Counted from the first letter of the stretch, positions 8,123 to 16,054 are shown. The stretch: 34,480 nucleotides of DNA from Anaerolineae bacterium (GCA_026645775.1 JAPKMS010000026.1:1-34480); one strand, 5' to 3'. Notes: a model not told the origin generated them from the letters alone. Numbers and translations are program-made.

Positions 8123-8911
8123 ATGACCCACGATTATGATAGCCTGCGGGAATTCGCAGAACGCAACGGCTTGACGTTTAACAACCCGGTGTTACTGCGC
8201 ACGGCCCTGACCCACCGTTCCTACCTTAATGAACACCCCGATTACGATTGGGAGGATAACGAGCGGCTGGAATACCTGGGCGATGCCGTGTTGGATTTTT
8301 TGCTGGGGGAATACCTTTTCTTACATTTTCCGAACGCGCCCGAGGGCGAGCTGACCGCCCTGCGCGCGGCATTGGTCCGGCGCGAGACGTTGGCGCGGCT
8401 GGCACAGGGGCTGGCGCTCGGCCCGATGCTCTTCATGGGACACGGTGAGGTGGAGACGGGCGGGCGTACGCGTCTGGCGACGTTGTGCGCGGCTTTCGAG
8501 GCCTTAGTGGGCGCCCTGCACCTGGATCAGGGCCTGGCCCAGGTGGCGCAGTGGGTGCTGCCGTTGATGGAAGGTGAGCTGGCCGGCGCGCGCGTCGAAG
8601 TGGCGGACAAAGACCCCAAGAGCCGGTTCCAGGAGTTAGCACAGGGGTCCTTCGGCATCACGCCGCGTTACCGGACGGTGAGGTCTGAGGGTCCCGATCA
8701 CGCCAGGAATTTCGTGGTTGAGGTGGCGCTGGATGAGGTGATCTGCGGCCGGGGGGCAGGTTCGAGCAAGCAGGTCGCCGCGCAAAACGCTGCGATCGAT
8801 GCCCTGGCCCGCGTCGCCGAATGGACCGTCCTGGTGGCCGAGGAGAGCTCAGCTATCGAGCGCGGCGCTGTCGATCCCACGCTCGCGGCCGCTGAGCAGG
8901 TCACGCAATAG
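8123..8911 (+). CDS. rnc: ribonuclease III
   Basis: A 262-residue double-strand-specific RNase that processes rRNA precursors and structured mRNAs. The nuclease domain (about 1-155) carries the signature NERLEYLGDAVLDFLLGEYLF with the metal ligands E50 and D54. The second motif reads LCAAFEALVGALHLDQG: E126 is kept, but the position of the usual aspartate (Asp107 in the Aquifex enzyme) is Ala123. A dsRNA-binding domain follows from about DPKSRFQEL (164) to the GAGSSKQVAAQNAAIDAL helix. ATG 8123 has TGGAG five nt upstream; a TTG at 8102 is in frame but has no ribosome site. The gene is divergent from ftsY and its last 63 nt overlap the convergent glycosyltransferase gene. Confidence 0.93.
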   Translation: MTHDYDSLREFAERNGLTFNNPVLLRTALTHRSYLNEHPDYDWEDNERLEYLGDAVLDFLLGEYLFLHFPNAPEGELTALRAALVRRETLARLAQGLALGPMLFMGHGEVETGGRTRLATLCAAFEALVGALHLDQGLAQVAQWVLPLMEGELAGARVEVADKDPKSRFQELAQGSFGITPRYRTVRSEGPDHARNFVVEVALDEVICGRGAGSSKQVAAQNAAIDALARVAEWTVLVAEESSAIERGAVDPTLAAAEQVTQ

Positions 8912-10081
8912 CGCCAGTTGCTCGGTCAGGCGGTGCTCGCGGCGCTGCGGGCCTTGCTGAGCGGCTTCCCACGCCAGCTCTGCCACCCGCGCTGCGGCCT
9001 GCGGCCGACCCAGGCTGCGCGCATGCGCGGTGCATTGGGCCAATTCGCTGCCCTGTGCATCCAGCCAGTGGAAGACCGTCATCAACGCATCCAGCGGATC
9101 CTCCGCCAGTACGCCGGCCCCGCCCTGCGTCACGTACTCCGCGTTCCCCGTTTCCTGGCCGGGAATCGCTTCCACCAGCAGGATCGGCAGCCCTGCCGCC
9201 AGCGCTTCGCTGACGATCAGCCCGCCCGCCTTACACACGATGAAGTCGGCGGCCTGCATCAACTCGACCATGTTATCCACAAAGCCGTGAACCTGGGCCG
9301 GCAGATGCCAGGTCTCCGCCTCCCAACGGTCGCGCAGCTCGTCGTTGCCGCCCGCCACCAGCACGAGCTCGAGCGGCAGCCCGGTGTGGTTGAGCGCCCG
9401 CGCAACGGGCTCCAGTTTCTGCACGCGTTTGCTGCCGGCCATCAGCGCCACAAATCGATCGTTGTGCAGCCCCAGCTTCGCGCGCAACTGGGCGCGATCG
9501 ACCGGGCGGTTCAGCGCCGGGTCGACCGGCAAGCCAGTAATTTCCAGACGATCCGCCGCGAGCCCGCTTTCCAACGCCTTGTTGAGGACGGTGGCCGTCG
9601 GCACCAGGCATTTATCCACATCATCGTTGAACCAGAGGCCGTGTACAGTGGCCAGGTCGGTGACCACGGTGAGCACCGGGATATAGTCGCGCGAGAGGGC
9701 GAAGATCGCGGCCAGCGGCGCCTGGTAGAGAGGATAGGTGGTGATGATGGCGTCGGGCTGGTGCTGCTGCAGTACATCGCGCAAAGAGCCATACAACATG
9801 GCGATCAGTGCCTGTTCGACGATGCCGACCGGCAAGGAGCCATCGCTCGCCTCGTAGCCAATCCGGTAGAGGTCCGGCATTTCCCGGACCAACCGGTCGT
9901 AATCGTCCTGCGCCCGGCGCAAGAGCGCGGGCGCGCGCCGGTCTTCCAGCGGATTGACGACTGCCACATCGCAGGCATCGCCGTAGCGTTCGCGCAGCGC
10001 CGCTGCAACGGCGTTCGCTGCCGCACGATGCCCGAACCCGGCATCGGCCGTGAGGATCAGGATTTTTTTGGTCGTTGACAT
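8849..10081 (-). CDS. MGDG-synthase/UgtP-type glycosyltransferase
   Basis: A 410-residue GT-B fold enzyme of family GT28, of the kind that moves glucose or galactose from a UDP-sugar onto diacylglycerol at the membrane. The N-terminal motif LTADAGFGHRAAANAVAAAL is that of the MGDG synthase domain. The C-terminal half has the nucleotide-sugar site: VLVAGGNDELRDRW, then GFVDNMVELMQAADFIVCKAGGLIVSEALAAGLPILL and the Gln-Glu pair in PGQETGNAEYV. The ATG at 10079-10081 has no clear Shine-Dalgarno; a longer frame adds 12 unsupported residues. It probably forms an operon with the small membrane protein 57 nt upstream. Its C-terminal codons overlap the end of rnc on the other strand. Product could be a glycolipid (inference). 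Confidence 0.85.
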   Translation of the reverse strand: MSTTKKILILTADAGFGHRAAANAVAAALRERYGDACDVAVVNPLEDRRAPALLRRAQDDYDRLVREMPDLYRIGYEASDGSLPVGIVEQALIAMLYGSLRDVLQQHQPDAIITTYPLYQAPLAAIFALSRDYIPVLTVVTDLATVHGLWFNDDVDKCLVPTATVLNKALESGLAADRLEITGLPVDPALNRPVDRAQLRAKLGLHNDRFVALMAGSKRVQKLEPVARALNHTGLPLELVLVAGGNDELRDRWEAETWHLPAQVHGFVDNMVELMQAADFIVCKAGGLIVSEALAAGLPILLVEAIPGQETGNAEYVTQGGAGVLAEDPLDALMTVFHWLDAQGSELAQCTAHARSLGRPQAAARVAELAWEAAQQGPQRREHRLTEQLALLRDLLSGRERGIDSAALDS

Positions 10082-10138
10082 GGCCGCATTATCGCGTGAA
10101 GGGCGCGTTTCTGTCAATCGCTGCGCCGGTCCTTCGGC

Positions 10139-10291
10139 CTATCCGCCCCACGGGACATCCGATGGGGTATCGGGCCGCACGATGGCGGCCGTCGGTGCGG
10201 CTGTCGGGACCGGACCACCGGCCGGCCACGCGATCAGGACAAACGAGACGTAGAGCGCCCAGATGATGGCAAACGCCGTGCGCTGGTGCAT
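10139..10291 (-). CDS. small single-pass membrane protein (50 aa)
   Basis: An ORF too short for ordinary tracking. It starts at ATG 10289-10291, with GAGAGG four nt upstream, and ends at TAG 10139-10141. The product begins MHQRTAFAIIWALYVSFVLI, giving one hydrophobic helix (about residues 5-23), followed by a Pro/Ala/Thr-rich tail (GGPVPTAAPTAAIVRPDTP) ending WGG. It lies 57 nt upstream of the glycosyltransferase gene in the same direction, so it may be a membrane partner or simply a leader gene. No function is assigned. The good ribosome site and coherent membrane helix are the support; conservation is untested. Confidence 0.55.
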   Translation of the reverse strand: MHQRTAFAIIWALYVSFVLIAWPAGGPVPTAAPTAAIVRPDTPSDVPWGG

Positions 10292-10424
10292 GATCCCTCT
10301 CCCTTCGTGGCCCCTTGGGGGCCTTGCAGGGTAGAGGGTTCATGAACGGCGCGGTCTTTCATGGCCCGATGCCGTCATGCTGTGAAGTTAAGCATGGCTG
10401 GTACCGTCTCAATAGTCCGGGGCG

Positions 10425-10459
10425 ACGTGCCCGGCACTTCCGCAAAGTGCCAGGCACGT
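10425..10459. repeat. 35-bp near-perfect palindrome in the 10292-10589 gap
   Basis: ACGTGCC (10425-10431), GGCACTT (10433-10439), loop CCGCA, AAGTGCC (10445-10451) and GGCACGT (10453-10459) fold into 14 base pairs with a single C/A mismatch. Sequences of this kind are typical of REP-type elements mobilised by IS200-like (RAYT) transposases, but no such transposase is in the window. It is the main feature of the 298-bp stretch between the small membrane protein and the GNAT-like gene. I see no gene there. Confidence 0.6.
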
Positions 10460-10535
10460 GATGGCAAGCCCCTAACAAATTGAGAAGACACCCTGGCTGC
10501 GATGGGGGTGAGACCGAGGATGCAGGAAATGAAGA

Positions 10536-10561
10536 GGGGCACACAGTTCCCTGCGCGCCCC
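10536..10561 (-). terminator. possible terminator after the GNAT-like gene
   Basis: On the minus strand GGGGCGC and GTGCCCC pair over 7 bp with one G-T wobble and a 12-nt loop, followed by TCTTCATTT. It lies 28 nt beyond the stop codon of the GNAT-like gene, the last of its run. The T-tract is poor, so efficiency is doubtful. Confidence 0.35.
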
Positions 10562-10589
10562 TTGCGGTGTTGTGATGCCAGGATGAAGG

Positions 10590-11711
10590 CTATAAGGCCT
10601 TTTCGTAAATGCGGTGCCGCTTGTAGATCCGGCCGCCGGCGGTGATCGTATCGTTGATGGTCAGCACGTGTTCTTCCATCTGGACCAGGTCGGCGTGCTC
10701 GAAGTGGCCGGCCTCAATAGTCTTTTGCATTTCGACGTAGAGGATGGCGTTGACGCCCAACCCGCGATACGGCGCCAGGATGCCGGCGCCGTTCAGGTTG
10801 AGCCATCGGGTGCGCTTGAATTCGAGCAGGAGCCAGAACCAGCCGAACGGCAGGATGCGGCCCCGGGCGCGGCGGATTCCATCGGAGAGATCGGGGAAGC
10901 CCAGCAGGAAGCCGGCGATGGTGTCTCCCTTCATCACGAGCTTGATCAGTTTCGGATCTGCGATGCTTAACAGCCGCTCACCGATCACCCGGGCCTCCTG
11001 GTCGGTGACGGGGTTGAACTCCCAGTTTCCCACAAAGGTGTCGTTGTAGGTCTGCACGATGCGCGGAATCCACGCGCGCAGTTCGGTCTTGTCGGTGAAG
11101 GTCTTAATGCTGAAACCGCGCCGCTCTTTCATTTTCTCGGCGATGTCCACCAGGCGTTCGGGCAGGACGGCGCCGCCGGGCAGGTAGGCCGATAAGAAGT
11201 CACGCTGGCGCACGTAGCCGGCGCCTTCGATCAACGCGCCGTAGTAGGCGTGGTTGTAGGGGATGCCGACGGCGGGGTGGTGCTCGAACCCCTCGACCAG
11301 CACACCGATGCCGTCGCCTTGGAGGAACCCCTTGGCCCCCACGATCTTGGTCAGACCGCGGGCGCGGGCCCAAGCTTCGATCTCGCCGAACAGCGCCTGG
11401 GCGGCTTCGGCGTCATCCTCCGCATCGAACAGATAGAAAAAGGCGGTTTTGCTGTTCCAGTGGGCGTTGTAGTGCCGGTTTTCCAGCACTGCGATGCGTC
11501 CGACGGCCCGTCCATCGCGCTCGGCCAGGAAGAAGTCGGCGTCCGAGTGTTCGTAGAACGGATATTTGCGCCGGTTCAACATCAGCTTGAGATCATCGAC
11601 CAACGGCGGCACCCACTGCGGGCAGTCGCGGTAGAGCCGAAATTTGAGTTCGATGAAGCGGTTGACGTCGCGCCGGGAATCGGTGTTGAGTTTGCTAACG
11701 CTGAGTGTCAT
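10590..11711 (-). CDS. GNAT-like acetyltransferase family protein
   Basis: A 373-residue protein resembling the YghO-like group of predicted N-acyltransferases. The N-terminus has the group's FIELKFRLYRDCPQWVPPL. A first GNAT-like unit includes FFLAERDGRAVGRIAVLENRHYN. The C-terminal half has GDTIAGFLLGFPDL and the loop LAPYRGLGVNAILYVEM, which resembles the acetyl-CoA pyrophosphate-binding loop. The substrate is unknown. ATG at 11709-11711 is chosen over an in-frame start 18 codons upstream because that stretch (poly-Pro) lies within degV; AAGGA is about 10 nt upstream. It follows degV by 13 nt, so the two are probably co-transcribed, which hints at an acyl-group connection (inference). Confidence 0.75.
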   Translation of the reverse strand: MTLSVSKLNTDSRRDVNRFIELKFRLYRDCPQWVPPLVDDLKLMLNRRKYPFYEHSDADFFLAERDGRAVGRIAVLENRHYNAHWNSKTAFFYLFDAEDDAEAAQALFGEIEAWARARGLTKIVGAKGFLQGDGIGVLVEGFEHHPAVGIPYNHAYYGALIEGAGYVRQRDFLSAYLPGGAVLPERLVDIAEKMKERRGFSIKTFTDKTELRAWIPRIVQTYNDTFVGNWEFNPVTDQEARVIGERLLSIADPKLIKLVMKGDTIAGFLLGFPDLSDGIRRARGRILPFGWFWLLLEFKRTRWLNLNGAGILAPYRGLGVNAILYVEMQKTIEAGHFEHADLVQMEEHVLTINDTITAGGRIYKRHRIYEKAL

Positions 11712-11724
11712 GCGCTGTGCGTCC

Positions 11725-12579
11725 TTATTCGGTGGTGGGGGCGGGGGTGAAGAAGCCGACCACAAGCGCTCCTGGCCCGGCGTGGGTGACGATCGCCGGC
11801 ACCAGGTCCATGATCAGCACATCGTCCGTGCCGAGCGCCTCTTTCAGCTCGGCAGCCAGCGCGGCCGCGTCATCCGGCGCGGAGGCGTGCATGACGGTCA
11901 GATGGGCATCGGCCCCGCGCGCTGATTCGGTAATGGCCAGCTCTTTGATGCGGGCCAAGGCGCGGCGCTTGGTCCGCTCTTTCTCAAATTGCTCGATGCG
12001 ACCATTCAGGAAGGTCAGGATCGGCTTGATTTGCAGAATGCCGCCGACCAGTGCCTGTGCCCCGCCGATGCGGCCGCCGCGCTGCAAGAATTCCAGCGTG
12101 TCCACCAAGAAGTAGATGCGTGCCCGAGCCATCATGGCGCGGACGCCTGCCTCAACCTCGTCGGCAGTGGCGCCGGCTTTGGCCCACTTATCCGCCTCCA
12201 GCACGATGGCGGCCAGGGGGCCGGCGATGGTGCGCGTGTCGATAATGCGGATATCCACGCCGGGGAAATCGCCGCGGGCGGTCTCTGCCGAGCGCATGGT
12301 GCCGCTTACGTCGGCCGAGGGGTGGATGCAGACGATGGACTCTCCGCCTTGGGAAAGCTCCTGGAACGCAGCGATGAAATCGCCGGGGTAAGGGGCCGCT
12401 GTTTTCGGCAGCTCCCGCCCGGCGCGCAGGCGAGCCATGAAGCCTGCATTGTCGATGTCGATGCCCTCGCGAAATGATTGCCCCCCGAAGTTGATGATCT
12501 GGGGGATCAGTGGAATGCCCAGGCGCCTTGCTAAATCCGGCGCCAGGCCACAGGTGGTGTCCGCCACAATGCGGGTCAT
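11725..12579 (-). CDS. DegV-family fatty-acid-binding protein (FakB-like)
   Basis: A 284-residue DegV protein. Members bind a fatty acid in a cleft between two domains and, as FakB, present it to the kinase FakA for phosphorylation. Typical sequence: the N-terminal MTRIVADTTCGLAPDLARR, then TAAPYPGDF (the TSQPSP-like segment), SADVSGTMRSAETAR (the SGTY/SGT ligand loop), IIDTRTIAGPLA, and FLVDTLEFLQRGGRIGGAQALVGGILQIKPIL. No fakA is visible here. The start is firm: ATG 12577-12579 with AAAGGAGG five nt upstream. It is the first gene of a pair with the GNAT-like gene and lies 77 nt downstream of the final stop codon of the interrupted glycosidase gene. Confidence 0.92.
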   Translation of the reverse strand: MTRIVADTTCGLAPDLARRLGIPLIPQIINFGGQSFREGIDIDNAGFMARLRAGRELPKTAAPYPGDFIAAFQELSQGGESIVCIHPSADVSGTMRSAETARGDFPGVDIRIIDTRTIAGPLAAIVLEADKWAKAGATADEVEAGVRAMMARARIYFLVDTLEFLQRGGRIGGAQALVGGILQIKPILTFLNGRIEQFEKERTKRRALARIKELAITESARGADAHLTVMHASAPDDAAALAAELKEALGTDDVLIMDLVPAIVTHAGPGALVVGFFTPAPTTE

Positions 12580-12607
12580 GGAGGCCTCCTTTGCGAATAA
12601 GTAAGAT

Positions 12608-12655
12608 AAAAACAGACCCGTGCGCAGGCGCTGGCCGATCGACCGGTGCCTGTTT
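12608..12655 (-). terminator. probable intrinsic terminator after the glycosidase gene
   Basis: On the minus strand AAACAG (12650-12655 read inverted) and CTGTTT (12610-12615) close a long hairpin, extended by ACC/GGT past a 2-nt bulge. The stem runs into TTTTT ending at 12608. It follows immediately after the TAA at 12657-12659, the stop codon that would end the glycosidase if its internal TGA were read through. This supports TAA, not TGA, as the ancestral gene end. Confidence 0.5.
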
Positions 12656-12656
12656 G

Positions 12657-12845
12657 TTACGAGCAGTCTCCCACGAGGAGATCCGGGTTCGGCAGATAGG
12701 TGCGCGCATCGACGCCGTGTGTCCAGAAGTTGGTGTTCGCGGATAGGCCGTCGACTTCCACCCAGAAGTGAAGCTTGCTGCCGGGATCGCGGGCCGGGCT
12801 CACATCGATGTCGTTGAAATCCCAGCGGCTGGCCGCGGCGCCTTG
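12657..12845 (-). pseudogene. in-frame 3' continuation of the glycosidase beyond a TGA
   Basis: After the TGA at 12846-12848 the same frame stays open for 62 codons to TAA 12657-12659. It encodes SRWDFNDIDVSPARDPGSKL... and NFWTHGVDARTYLPNPD. These align with the preceding module of the same protein (VWDFNDVDVSAARDARNKL... and NVWVHGADARTFMPDQY). The conserved second copy shows this was coding sequence recently or still is. The TGA (probably once CGA or TGG) removes the last half-module. Readthrough of TGA followed by C, a recent nonsense mutation, or a base-call error are all possible. Confidence 0.8.
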
Positions 12846-15050
12846 TCACCGTGGCGCACCGCGCGCCACCCGTTCGCCGGGATCGTTGTTCACCGCCCGC
12901 ACCAGCCAGATCGCCGGCTGCCAGGCGTCGGCGGTTTGTGCGACCAGCAGCCGCTGGCGCGTGCCGTGCGCAAACAGATCGGCGCTGAGGTTAGCCAGGT
13001 GGGCCTCGGACACGGCCGCATTGCCGTGGGGCCAGAGGATTTGGATGCGTGCGTCGATGGCCGCGGGCCAGGCCCCGGCCCGCACGAGCCCCTCGCTTTC
13101 GGGCTGATACTGGTCGGGCATGAACGTGCGCGCGTCGGCCCCGTGCACCCACACGTTGGATCGGCACGGGAACCCCGCGACGCGCACCGTGAAATAGAGT
13201 TTGTTGCGCGCATCGCGCGCGGCGCTGACGTCCACGTCATTGAAGTCCCACACGGGCACGCGCCGGCCGTTGAAATCTGCCAGCCGCGGCGCCCCCGTCG
13301 CGACCGGTTCGACCGGCTCGTTGTTGAGCGCCCGCCACAGCGTCACCGGATGGGCGAAGTCGCAGGGGACGGCCGCGCGGCTGTCGGGGAAGGTGAGATA
13401 GGCGGTCAGGTTGGCCAGGCGTGCTTCGGCCACGGGCGCGTCGTCGTGCGGCCACAAGATGGCGATCTTGGCATCGACGGACGGCAGGGCCAGGCGGATG
13501 CTGGCGCGCTGCCCCGGCGCAATCGCGAAGACCAGCACGCTGCCGGCCTGGGTGTGCGGCAGCGGTGCGCCATCCGCTTCGACCGTGGTGTCGCGCAGCT
13601 CGCGCAGGCCCAGAATTTGTCCCAAGTCCAGGGTCACCTCGCCGGCCGCGGTCGCCGATACGTGCAGTGCGCCGGGCTCCTGCCAATCGACGAACAACTG
13701 GGCCCAGCCCTGTCCCTGCCAGCGTGCGGCCGCGTCGCCGATTCGGCCGTTGCCGCTGCTGAAAAGCGCGTCGTCGGCGGTGTAGCGGTACGCGATGCTC
13801 CCGGCGGGGGTTGCCGTCACCTCCACGCGGCCGCGCGGGGCCCGGCCAGGCGCCAGGCGCGCGGCCAGCGCCGGCAACGCCACTGCGCTGGGTTTCGGCA
13901 GGCCGGCCGAGTCGAACAACCCGAAGCTGCGTTCCTTGGGGTTAGGCCCTGGCGGCAGGTCCCACAACATCCACTTGCCCGCACCGGCCAGGCCCAGCTC
14001 GTAGGCCCGCAGCCACCCGGCGCTTTCACAGATGGCCGCCTGCGCCGGCTCCAGCTCGCTGGTCGAGTAGCCGAACTCCGTCAGCAGCACCGGCTTGCCT
14101 GGAAACGCCGTGCGCAACCCCTGGGCGATGGTGAGCTGGTACTCCAACTGCCGGGGCGAGGCATCGCGCGGGTAGCGGTTAATAGAGATCATGTCGAGGC
14201 GGTCGTTGGCGGGCAGCGCGGCCAGCAGCGGATCGCTCCAGCCGATTGTCACCAGCCGGCCAGGATCCGCGGCGCGCACGGCGTTGAGTTGGGGCGCGAT
14301 CCAGGCGGCCGCGGCGGCGTTCAGCTTGTCCAGGAAGGCTTGCCACGGGACCGCCTCGGGTGAGCGCACAAAGTCGACCGTGCTGACACGATAGCTGCGG
14401 GCGCTGATCCAGTCGCTGATCGCCTTCAACAGCGCATCCAGGGTCTCGCTGGCGTTGGCGAAGCGGACCGCCTCGTCGTCAGACATCCAGCCCGCGGCAT
14501 TACCGTCGCCGCGCGCCCAGGCGAGCGCGGCTTCCGGCGTACGCTGCGGCGGGTAGAGCGCGGTCAGATCGGGCGCAAAGAGCGGGTTCGCGCTCGGAAA
14601 GCGCATCTGGGTCAGATGGTAGAAACGGGGTTCGTTCTTCAGGTCGTAGCCGAGCAGCGCCGGATGGCCGGCGTAGCGTGCCGCGATCAGGCCGGCGTGG
14701 GCGCCCAGCGTTTGGACGTAGGTCAGACTGTAATCGGCGAGGGTCAACAGCAACTGGACGCCGGCGCGTTCGGCTGCGGCGACCAGCGCATCGAGCTTGG
14801 TCCAGTCGTTTTTTGGGAATTCGTTCTGCAAAGGGGCCGCGACGAAGGTGCGGATGGTGTTCGCCCCAGCCTGCCGCGCCAGCCGGAAGTCGGCCTCGAT
14901 GAGCGCGGCATCGAACTTGCCGGCCTGGAACTGCGCCCAGGCCCGGTCGCTGTGGCCGACGTAGTTCACGATAACCGCGAAGAACGGTCGGCCGTCGGCG
15001 GTGTACAACCGGCGCGCATCCGGGGCAACGGAAACGTAATTTTGCGCCAT
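12846..15050 (-). CDS. clan GH-A glycoside hydrolase, cut short by an in-frame TGA
   Basis: 734 residues up to the TGA, about 797 with the tail. A (beta/alpha)8 domain of the GH5/cellulase-like type fills about 10-400. The predicted acid/base is E140 (YDLKNEP) and the nucleophile E325 (VLLTEFGYS). It should hydrolyse a beta-glycosidic bond in an oligo- or polysaccharide. Two C-terminal beta-rich modules of about 110 residues follow, each with ILWPH...A...LANL and WDFNDVDV...NVWVHGADART signatures. No signal peptide is visible (MAQNYVSVAPDARRL), which is odd for such a domain layout. ATG at 15048-15050 is used; AAAGGAG is 10 nt upstream, and a TTG two codons earlier is an alternative. Divergent from ppk2. 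Confidence 0.82.
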   Translation of the reverse strand: MAQNYVSVAPDARRLYTADGRPFFAVIVNYVGHSDRAWAQFQAGKFDAALIEADFRLARQAGANTIRTFVAAPLQNEFPKNDWTKLDALVAAAERAGVQLLLTLADYSLTYVQTLGAHAGLIAARYAGHPALLGYDLKNEPRFYHLTQMRFPSANPLFAPDLTALYPPQRTPEAALAWARGDGNAAGWMSDDEAVRFANASETLDALLKAISDWISARSYRVSTVDFVRSPEAVPWQAFLDKLNAAAAAWIAPQLNAVRAADPGRLVTIGWSDPLLAALPANDRLDMISINRYPRDASPRQLEYQLTIAQGLRTAFPGKPVLLTEFGYSTSELEPAQAAICESAGWLRAYELGLAGAGKWMLWDLPPGPNPKERSFGLFDSAGLPKPSAVALPALAARLAPGRAPRGRVEVTATPAGSIAYRYTADDALFSSGNGRIGDAAARWQGQGWAQLFVDWQEPGALHVSATAAGEVTLDLGQILGLRELRDTTVEADGAPLPHTQAGSVLVFAIAPGQRASIRLALPSVDAKIAILWPHDDAPVAEARLANLTAYLTFPDSRAAVPCDFAHPVTLWRALNNEPVEPVATGAPRLADFNGRRVPVWDFNDVDVSAARDARNKLYFTVRVAGFPCRSNVWVHGADARTFMPDQYQPESEGLVRAGAWPAAIDARIQILWPHGNAAVSEAHLANLSADLFAHGTRQRLLVAQTADAWQPAIWLVRAVNNDPGERVARGAPR

Positions 15051-15094
15051 GAGCAAGGTTCTCCTTTGCAGCGGTTGGCCGAAACAAGGGCCTT

Positions 15095-15123
15095 ATTTTA
15101 TCACAGTTCCGCAGGATTGGGCA
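15095..15123 (-). promoter_or_regulatory. possible promoter of the interrupted glycosidase gene
   Basis: On the minus strand TGCCCA (15118-15123) precedes TAAAAT (15095-15100) by 17 nt. The -10 box is extended by TGA. The -35 match is weak. It would start transcription near 15088, about 38 nt before the ATG. Confidence 0.45.
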
Positions 15124-15133
15124 GGTGAACTGT

Positions 15134-15163
15134 TTGACAAACCTTGTGCCGATGTGCTAACGT
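15134..15163 (+). promoter_or_regulatory. possible ppk2 promoter
   Basis: A perfect TTGACA (15134-15139) is followed after 18 nt by TAACGT (15158-15163) with an extended TGC in front. The -10 hexamer is imperfect. The gene start lies 45 nt downstream. Confidence 0.55.
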
Positions 15164-15207
15164 GTCGCAAGTGTTATTTTCCCCTCATGCGTGCGCAAGG
15201 AGGTCTT

Positions 15208-16029
15208 ATGAAGGACACGGCTTTGCATCTTCGGCACCTGGTGAAGCCAGGTCAGAAACTGCACCTCAAAGATGTTGATCCCGGCGACACGGCGCCCTAC
15301 AAGCACAAGGACGAGGTCCAGGAGCTGTTGGCTGACGACAAGCGTGACCTGGTCGAACTGCAAGAGCTTCTGTACGCCGAAGGTAAGCACAGCGTGCTGG
15401 TGGTCCTCCAGGCGATGGACACCGCGGGCAAAGATGCCACGATCCAGCACGTGTTGTCAGGCGTCAATCCGCAGGGCTGCCCCGTGACGTCCTTCAAGGT
15501 GCCGACGGCGGAGGAAATCGCCCACGACTATCTGTGGCGGGTTCATCAGGCAGTGCCAGGCAAGCGGATGCTGGGCGTATTCAACCGCTCGCACTACGAG
15601 GATGTGTTGGTGGTGCGGGTGCACAATCTGGTCCCCAAGGATGTATGGAGCCAGCGGTATGCTCAGATTAATGCCTTCGAGAAACATCTCACGGAGAATG
15701 GCGTCACGATCCTGAAATTCTTCCTGCACATTTCGAAAGACGAACAGAAGAAGCGTCTGCAAGCGCGCCTCGATGATCCCCAAAAGCACTGGAAGTTCGC
15801 GGTAGGCGACTTGAAGGAACGCGCTTTGTGGGATCAGTACATGGAAGCGTACGAGGATGCGTTGAACCACACCAGCACCCCGTGGGCGCCGTGGTACCTC
15901 ATCCCGGCCAACCGCAAATGGTATCGTAACCTGACCGTGGCGCGGGTGATCGTGGAGACGTTGCGCGGCTTCAAGATGAAGTGGCCGGAGCCTGCCGATG
16001 ATCTATCGGGTGTGGTGATCGAAGACTGA
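15208..16029 (+). CDS. ppk2: PPK2-family polyphosphate:nucleotide phosphotransferase
   Basis: A 273-residue cytoplasmic enzyme that uses inorganic polyphosphate to phosphorylate nucleotides. The P-loop-like Walker A is MDTAGKDATI (70-79), the Walker B region is VFNRSHYEDVLVVRVH (124-139), and the lid segment includes RYAQINAFEKHL. The motif SGVNPQGCPVTSFKVPT and overall length match the class III type (AMP and ADP phosphorylation); the class is inferred. The start is firm: ATG 15208 with AAGGAGG four nt upstream. The open frame continues 53 codons further upstream, but through the promoter. A strong terminator follows, so the gene is transcribed alone. Confidence 0.93.
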   Translation: MKDTALHLRHLVKPGQKLHLKDVDPGDTAPYKHKDEVQELLADDKRDLVELQELLYAEGKHSVLVVLQAMDTAGKDATIQHVLSGVNPQGCPVTSFKVPTAEEIAHDYLWRVHQAVPGKRMLGVFNRSHYEDVLVVRVHNLVPKDVWSQRYAQINAFEKHLTENGVTILKFFLHISKDEQKKRLQARLDDPQKHWKFAVGDLKERALWDQYMEAYEDALNHTSTPWAPWYLIPANRKWYRNLTVARVIVETLRGFKMKWPEPADDLSGVVIED

Positions 16030-16054
16030 CGCAGTCGTCTTTGCAAATACAGAT

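Noticed and set aside
12768-14363. 531-codon plus-strand open frame opposite the glycosidase
   Set aside because: Shadow of a GC-rich gene; no domain, and strongly biased Arg/Gly/His composition.
15049-15207. 53-codon upstream extension of PPK2
   Set aside because: It covers the promoter region; ATG 15208 has an ideal ribosome site and the family length.
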